A DNA stretch of 64,000 nt, from positions 51,555-115,554 of the IMG/VR virus record IMGVR_UViG_3300001683_000016; one strand, given 5' to 3'. Of this stretch, positions 42,901 to 51,900 are shown piece by piece. The DNA is from a virus. Both the position numbers and the translations under genes were made by a program. Position 1 is the first letter of the stretch, and each line of letters starts with the position of its first letter. Below the pieces are notes generated by a model that worked only from the letters and a program-made list of their open reading frames with translations, did not search any database and was not told the origin of the DNA.

Positions 42901-45900
42901 GGGTATACGTAATACTACTCTTGATTTATCTTCACATGGTGAATCTAGATTACAGCACTTACCTCAATGGAAAGATATGGATTTTATCAGAAGATTGACG
43001 ATTGACTTAGGTGTAGTAGCGCAAAAAGATGGTGTAGTAAATACTCTAGCGGGTGCAGAAGAAGTAGTTCGCTTAGTTAATCAACATGCTGCGTTAACCG
43101 CTAGAGTACAAACTGGTTCAGCGCACGACCCCTCACCGTTTTGGGATACTGATAACGGAGACAGGGGTACACACATGGGGTACATACGCGCTCACATAGG
43201 CAGAGAGGTACAAGACTTGAATGGTGATGTTGGTTATACGGTTGTCTTACACAGCACAGTACCCGGTGCTAGTGGTAGAAACTTTTGTGCTTGGTTGGAT
43301 AACAGTAACGGGCAATCTCTGTATGAACCTCAGTTCTTAGTAGGTCATGGTGGAAGGTGGCGTAACTTTTGGGCGTTACCCGATGAAAGAGAAGGAGAGA
43401 ATATGCACCCCGCGCCTATGCCGTTAAACAAACACGGTAGACCGTTTGCACCAATCACTACACTACAACAATATGTCACATCAGTAGAAAGTGGTGAAGA
43501 CGTAGAAAGTGTAGCCGAGTTCAAAGACAGTAGCACAATGAGAGCAGTATCTGATTCTATAAGTGGTAAGAGTCATAACAGCATAAACACAGAATCTTTA
43601 GACATTAAAGGTTCATCGTCTTCTTTAGTAAGGGGTCTAAGAACTGGTACAAGCCCCACTAGTAGAGTTAACTTCGGTGGGTTAGTAGCAAGCGGTGTAC
43701 CCGGTTTCGCTCCTAATGCTGGTATTTGGGGATTCGGTGTGAATGGTGAAAGTAGGTTAAATAACAGATACGGTAGTTCTTCCACATCTTCTTATTCTTT
43801 ACACGTACCTACCACACAATCCTCTCAAGATGTTGTAGGTAATGCAGATATATACGGTATGAAATTAAAGAACAACCTTGGTGAAGAATCTACTATAAGA
43901 TACATATACAGAACTATGGGTGATTCGTTTTCTAATAGAAATACATCACTACCCGATACAATAGAACAAGATGTTTGTGTTTTCTTCGATGATAGAGATA
44001 TATCTCAAGGTGGTTTCACTATTGGTAGTGCAATGCAAGGTAGTGGTGATGCTACTGGTAGAATGAGTTTTAGTGCAGTTAGTCAAGTTTTAGGTAGTTG
44101 GAGAGGTGCTAGATGGAGAGGTGTTAATTCACCAAATGCTGCAACGTTAGTTACTGCTGCATTGAGCAGTGGCGCTTTGGCTATTACATTCGTAACACCA
44201 TTTAACGCAAGTTTTACAGATGACAAATTAGGCTATTTAGGATTTCCAAAAGAAAATGGTTTGATACAAATAAGCGATTATGATGGTGCTGGCGATGCCA
44301 ATGTTGGGTTGACTCTATCTTACACTAGTAGAAGCACAACTACGTTTTATGGTGTTACGGGTGCAGCATCATTAACAAATACTTCATATTTGATTTCATC
44401 TATATTAAACCAAACAACCTTAGTTACAGATGAGTTAATTGCTGCTGTTACTGCTGCTGCAATTAATGCAAGTGACGAGATAAACACATTAGATGGGCAT
44501 ACTTTTGATTGTAGAGACATGTATGCCACCGATGGAAGAACATTTGGTGATTGGGGTATAAGTAAAAATGCAATTAAGATAAGAGCGTACAACATTGATA
44601 AAAAAATCAAACCACTAAACCTTTCTTATAATGCATCTGTGTTTAGAGACTTGGGTATACAAGCAGCACACCTTGAGTTTGGTGAGGTTGAGAAGGTAAC
44701 AAGACCTACTGGTACTGCTGATTGGGCTTTTGGTACTTCACGTGCTGTTATAGACACAATCATAGATGCAAGCAGAAGTATAGATTGCGGATATATACCA
44801 TATAACATATTACAGATACGTACAGTTGCTAAAGGTAGTAACGGAAATACTGCAACACCAAATATTGTAGATTCTAGAAACGCACCAGTAGATATTAACA
44901 AATGGTCTAGAGGGTTGAAGGGGTTAGAGTATACTAGATTTTCAGGTGACCATATTCTACCTTGCATAAATAATCCGCATTCTGTATATTCAACAGCATG
45001 GACATCCATTACTCAACTAGAAGTAGACAATAATAATGGATATTCTGAGGGTTATACAGGGGCAATAGCAATTGATTCCGGCAATTCAAATCAATTGACT
45101 ATTGGAGATTTAATCGCTGATACTACTGGAAGAATACTAGGTTCGGTTACTGCAACAAACACTACAACTAGTTTCTCAATAGACTCACTACGTGTGGGCA
45201 TCTCTGATAACCTGATAATAAACAAAAGAATGGGCATAGCAGATGTTGCTACTAATTGGCAATCGTCTGTAACTCTTGCTGCTAATATGTTTCATTTCCT
45301 AATACCTGCATGTACTGATACCACATCCAGCAGAATACCATCTTTCGGTGAGAGAAAGAGAATATACCTGACGGATAAGAAATCAATAGTTGTTGAGAGT
45401 AAGGTAGGTAGCACAGCAGCCACCGAATTATCTTGGGATATTGATATATCAGAAAATATGCCTAGAGAGATAACTTTCCACGGAAATATATTATCGACAC
45501 ATATGAATCCTGAATTTAATGGACTGCGCTCTATCGGTAGTGTATTTTCTGAGCCAATAGTCTACTTCCGTGGCGGTAAGAGTAGCAAAGACCACAGCGT
45601 GCCTTTGTTCTTTGGGGGCGGCTTCAGCGGTGTAACACTCGATGTTAACGACGGTACAAACAACGACTATTCTACTTTCTACACACACCCATATTCTACT
45701 GGACCAACTGGTGTCACCGGATTACAGAATGCCAATGAAATATCTACGAGTTACGCTATGTTAGATGGAAATGCAATGTTTGCATTCTTCCCCGGCGCTG
45801 CATTGTGTAATCAGCATCGTGGTAGTATTACACCACCTGCATTCAATCAACAAAACATACTCGCACCTGATTTGTCTAAAGGTGGTGTAACATACGGTAC

Positions 45901-48900
45901 AGGTGAGATAAAAGCGAAACCAGTACCACTTGTATTGAGGTTCGCTCATCCAACAGCACGATATGAAGACCATGCAGATGGTACAGATAGTAAGACCACT
46001 TACCTAATATTTGGACCGGGACAAGCATTCCCATTTACACAAGAAGTGGCTGATGCAGATAGTGGTAATGCCGCTAATACCAAAGAGCCATTTCCGGGCA
46101 GAGTTATCGTAAGCGGTAACACGTGGGCTTCTATACCATTAGACGAATCAATAGCCAATTCAAGGCACGTATTCCCGAACCATATCGCTAATGAGAAATA
46201 CAATTTCATGCCACCGAGCAAGGTATACTACGACGCTACTGCGGGTTTCCATTGGAGAGCAATGGTAAATTGGGAAAGCCCTGCTGGATACTGTTGGAAG
46301 GGTAAGTTCTCACAAAGACCTGAACATGGTAGGCATTATGGTCAACAGTTCAACGATAACACACCACACGACGTTACAGGCACATCACAAATAGGATATG
46401 ACTTGACGCATATACATCCTAAGATGCATACGCCTACTATCGGATTCGGTATCACTATGGCAGCAGATACAGTATGGCACATGGATGGTGGTTTTCATCC
46501 GGGTGGCTCATGGTTAGACAACCAACTTACATTCAATCCACCACACGCGGGTAAATCTGCTGCTAGAGTATTAAGTAGTAATTGGGAACGCGCAAACCAA
46601 ATACATCCTACTGCGTTTAGAACGTCGGGTGTACTTACAGGTCGCATTCTAGATTACATAGGAAATGGTAGTGAGGCCGTAGCAACAGCAGACGCAAAGA
46701 TGGAATACATCGTAGTAGATGGAACACGTTGTCAAAATGGTGAAGAATTGTCAACGGTGCTAGGCGCTGCGATAAACGCATTCCCCGGCGCTGGGGCACT
46801 CAAGTCTCTAGGTGGCACACACATGCCGTCTATGGGTAACGCAATGCGTCAAGATAGATATGGATGGATACCACTTGCTGGAACATCTAATTATGTGAGT
46901 AATAGCGCTACTGGTAATTACATAGATAGTCCATCAAGTAGTTCACAAACAACATTAGAACAATTACCTACATCGGGTTGGATTAGATTACATCAAGGAA
47001 CTAACACTAGATTTGCTTGTTATCATTCAAGAGAAGTGTTAGCAGATAGTAGTAATTGGAAAGTTAGATTCTATCTTGCGCCTAATAGATTAAATGGTCT
47101 AAATAAATTAGAAGCGCCTGAAACGTGGGAAGTACTCAAAGATGGAACTGGGTCTTTTAGTGAGGCTATTTCTAGTTCCTATACTCTTTACGTATGGAGC
47201 AAAGCAGGTACAATGCGTTTCAATAACGAGAATGTGTCAGCACGCGACCACATGACACAGGTTCACTTCTCAGGTATTGTAGATGCTGTTGATAGAACAA
47301 AACCAATAGGTGCAGTTGGTTGGCATGGTGAGAGATACTCTTATCTGAATAGTTTGAAGATAACTAAGAATACAAGTGGTACAGGATATGCTGCTGGATT
47401 AGGCGCATACCATGAGATGCTTAACTTCTCACCATACGGAACTGCTGGTACAGTAATGAACGTACATAGTAACATACCTGTTGTAGCACCAATGCAAGGG
47501 AGTCCTGAAAGTACACCTACGATTGACGGTATAGGGGACTACCTAGGCACGCATTTAATTAAATCGGGTTTTTATTCTAAATTAGATTTAACGAGTGGTA
47601 GTGGTTCAGGATGGGATACCTACACATATAATTTCAATGACACAGACGAAGCAGGTAATGATAACCAATGGGTCGCACCTACTAACTACACCACTACATT
47701 ACCCAAGGAACTAACGACACCGCAAGGATTGTACAGTAGCGCATTCCTAGTAGTCAGTTACGAATGTGAGAGTTCATTAATTGCAAAGTTCGATAGAGAT
47801 GCAATAACTGCAAACGGTGACTGGTTACAAGTCATAGGACAGGGTAGTAACCCAATCACATACGCTGGTACTACACAATGGGATGAAAGATTCCACGGTC
47901 AAGATAGATTCATTGCACCTGCAAACGCTGGACCTAATGTAGAGGCTCTAATCGTTGAAGGTACAACAGTACCTGTTGGAGACGGTGGTGGTAATTGGGC
48001 TGATACAACATTCTCAGGCGGCTCAGGAACATATTTTCACAGCGCCACACCTACTGATTTGTTATTGAAAAACGCTACACCGGGTCTAAATAAGACAGGT
48101 GATTTACTATTCGACCTAGACCATTCTGTTGGTTCTGCTTTACTACATACAGATGATGCAGAACGTAATACATCTGCTGATAAATATGCAGCAGCACATA
48201 GTAGTGGTTTCCCCGTTAATTATTGGATGGGTGATGTAAACGCATTACAGATGTATCAAGATTCAGCCGCTAAGAACTTCTCAGTAGAGAATATAGTGTG
48301 GAAGAGAATGGATGGTGGTAACCTCAGTATGCCAGCAATCAATGCACGTGGTCTTGGTGCAGTACCGTGGATGACACGTGTGAAAAGTAACACAGCATAT
48401 CAGACTGGTGAGAAGATATATGGTAACGTAAGATTCTCCTTTGAAACAACTAATAGTGCAATGTTACCTATACTACAAGCACAGGAGTTAGCACATCCTG
48501 AATTAATGCGTAAACATCCATACAAGATTGGTAATGTACTGAATATACCTAATGAGGAGATACAATTCCAAAGTATTACAGTTAGAGATGAAACAGGGCA
48601 AGTACACAAGATAGAGGGCGGTAGCCCATTGGGGACTATCATACGTGGATTCCGTGTACCTGAAAATAGAGGCGTGAAAGGTAACGCGCCTGCACTTGCT
48701 AACAGTGGTAAGATACCTAACTTGAAAGTACAGTTACCCGACCCTAACAGTATACCGGGTAACATAGTTGTACGTTCAGGGTTTGACCCAATACAAGCAT
48801 ACCAACATGAGACAATAGGTTCAGGAGGTATGATGCATCCTGATATGAGTGAGAGTGACATAGGACATTTATTTGATAATAGTGTAGCAGGGCCACGACA

Positions 48901-51900
48901 AGCACCTACATACGAGAACCATAATTGGGAACGCATCAATCCTGTATCGTATGATTCAGAACTAGGCGCATGGAATGACAACTCTCCATTACAAACCAGT
49001 TATGAGTTACATGACCGTACGCTATTCTTCCATGTTACTAAGATGGGTCATTCTCATACACACCGCTATCCTACTGTGTATACACATGCGGGCGGCGTAG
49101 AGACCGACGTAGTATCTGTCACAGCATGGGATTCTAGCACTAACGTATTGACAGTAGATGCTACATTAGACCCACAAGTGTTTGATGCTGGGTTTGGTAC
49201 TAAAGAAGATACTCGAAAGTTCCTACGCGTGTACAACCCAACAACTGATGAAGGTGCTGTATGTACTTACGCTGGTCAAGATAGTAATAATGACGGAGTT
49301 CCTGATAACGCAACAATCACAGTGGTGGGAGATGTTAACTTTGCGACATTTATGACAGGTCAGACTGTTACAAATCTAAAGGTAGTACCATCGTATTACA
49401 TACCTGCGGGAAGCAACAGGTTCTTCGCAGCACGTCGTTTATCAGACCATGCAGAGGTTAGCGGCAACTCTCCTGATATGGCAAACACTCTGTATTATGT
49501 ATCGGGACAGACAGTAGGCTATGACGCATACAGTAAACCTGTATTGACACCTATGCCGTTCCCAAGAATGGGACATCACTTCGTTACACCTACTATGCCT
49601 ATGCTGCCCGGACATTGGGCGCACCCTGCTTACCAAAGCCTATACAGAAGACATTTGATTGATTACCAAATGACAAACGGTTTCGTTGATTCAGGTCTAA
49701 TTAGTGATAATATAACATCTACAAATAAGAAAGCGGCAGTAGTCACATCAATAGGTACAGGTGGTATAACTGAAAACATTCACGCAATGGATGCAGAAAT
49801 TAACTTCAGTGGGATAAATGCAGCCCCAAGCGGTCCTAGCGACATACACGGTGGCGCATTTACCCTTATGTTCGAGAGTGGTGTAAAATATGATGGTTAT
49901 GGTGTATTAGCGTCATCTGATGGTACAAGTACAACTTTAGCGGCAACAGTAAACAAAGCAGGTGGTCACAGTGTTGTACTTGAGGCTGCTAGTGAATACA
50001 CGCAAGGTAGACACTTCCCTGACCCTGCGGAAGTGGGTGCATACCAAATAATCATACAGCCTAATGTGTTCGATAATCAATTAATAGGCTATCACAACAA
50101 TTCAGGCGCTGCATTGACCAGTCAGCAAATAAACACAGTTATTGGCATAAAAATGGATAGTAACGGTAATGTGGATGGTGCTAAAGGTGGTATGACATTA
50201 GTATTAGCAAAAGCAACACAAGCAGATGTACGTGGTTGTGAAGTATTCATCAATGAAGCAATATTAGATATTAGTAATGACCAAGGTAGCCAATTTACAA
50301 ATATACCACCTTTAATGTTATACAATCATGTAGGTATACAATTAACAGAAAGCCCCGCATTTACTAGAAAGGGTTTCCCATATAGCACAATGTTCAGTGA
50401 TGCAACCCCAGCGCATACTTTGCATATACCTTGGTGGAGCATATTACACAAGAATGCAATTAAACATAATGGGTCAGCAATTTCAGAAGCGACTGGATAT
50501 AGAAAACTATCTCAATATAGTCCCGAAGATTATTATATGTTTATGAGAAGTACATTAGGAAGTGTAGGAAGTCAATTAACAATTAACGGATATACATCTT
50601 TGTACTTTGATATATACGATAAATACAATAAAAGTATAAGTCTAAATCCAAAATGTACTGTTGTATCTTACAGTACTGGTGGAACTATAGTTGTAGACGA
50701 TGCAAATACGTTCCCAATGTATCCTTACTATACACAACAAGTACAGTATACGGGGAAAAATGGAACTATCTATTCTAAAGAACTAACAAGTGTTAGCGGA
50801 GATACGGCTGCAACAATCAATATACCCAAAACATTGACATTAGGTGCTAAATCAGGCGCTGATGGTTTTTGGGATAACATATATGATGATGCAATACTTA
50901 CTTTAACACATAGTTACAATACATTACCAGCAGGTGAACTACTTACAAATAAACGCAAGAGTGTATTTGCAAATATATTACCTGATATAATACAAGGTAA
51001 TCAAGATACATATAGTAATCATGTACCTGATGCATTCCTATGTATGTGGCATCCTAACCTCGGTAGACCTAATACATACTTCTCAGATAATACATCTCGT
51101 AGTTGGAAAGGTAATGCAGTTAACAAAGTAGCATATAATTCATTACCTGAGCATTTTGAAACTATACATTATCACGATTTCACACATGCTATAAGTACAG
51201 GTCCATTTGATTTCTTAATTAAGAGACCTAATATAGATAAATCAGGTAGTGTAATATCTAATAGTAGTACACACGATGCAGGTGGCACTAATTTGATGCT
51301 TAGTGGCTTTTGGCCTTGTGGTAGTCGTGGCGGCCCACATGCGAGTAAACTAGACTTGTATGGAATGACTTCCACATCATGGAATGTACATAATACGTCC
51401 ACAAGCGCTAATTTCGCATCTGATAGCAATTTAGAATGGGTAGATTCTGACGATGATGGTACTTATGCAGTATCTGCGGGTATCACAACTGCTTCTATGA
51501 ACCAGTATAGAAGAAGGCCGTATGGACACCGTAACGCTGTACGTCAAGCCTATAACAGACCAAGATACGATATCAACAGCGTGCGTGCGGTATACGAAGC
51601 GGATGCTTCAAGCGCTGCTGGTACTAACACTCTGAACTACGATGCTGGCCCACTTGTACAGACTGAGGCTTACAGTAGTTCATGGGCGTATGGTGGCGGT
51701 AGTAGTCTTAGTGCTGCATCTAAACCTATAACATACGTTGGGATTATGGAGCGTCAGACCAATTTTACAGGTATGCTAAACCAAGACCAAGAAGGCTGGC
51801 AAGTTAGATATAGTGATGGCCGAAGGATGTCTAGACCATTCGGTACACCAGTACGTACGATTAGAAATCCAACACGTGTAGAAAGAGACTGGTGGGGTGA

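Noticed and set aside
48400-48981. 193-codon minus-strand open frame inside the giant gene
   Set aside because: A shadow of the + strand frame with no recognisable domain or ribosome site.
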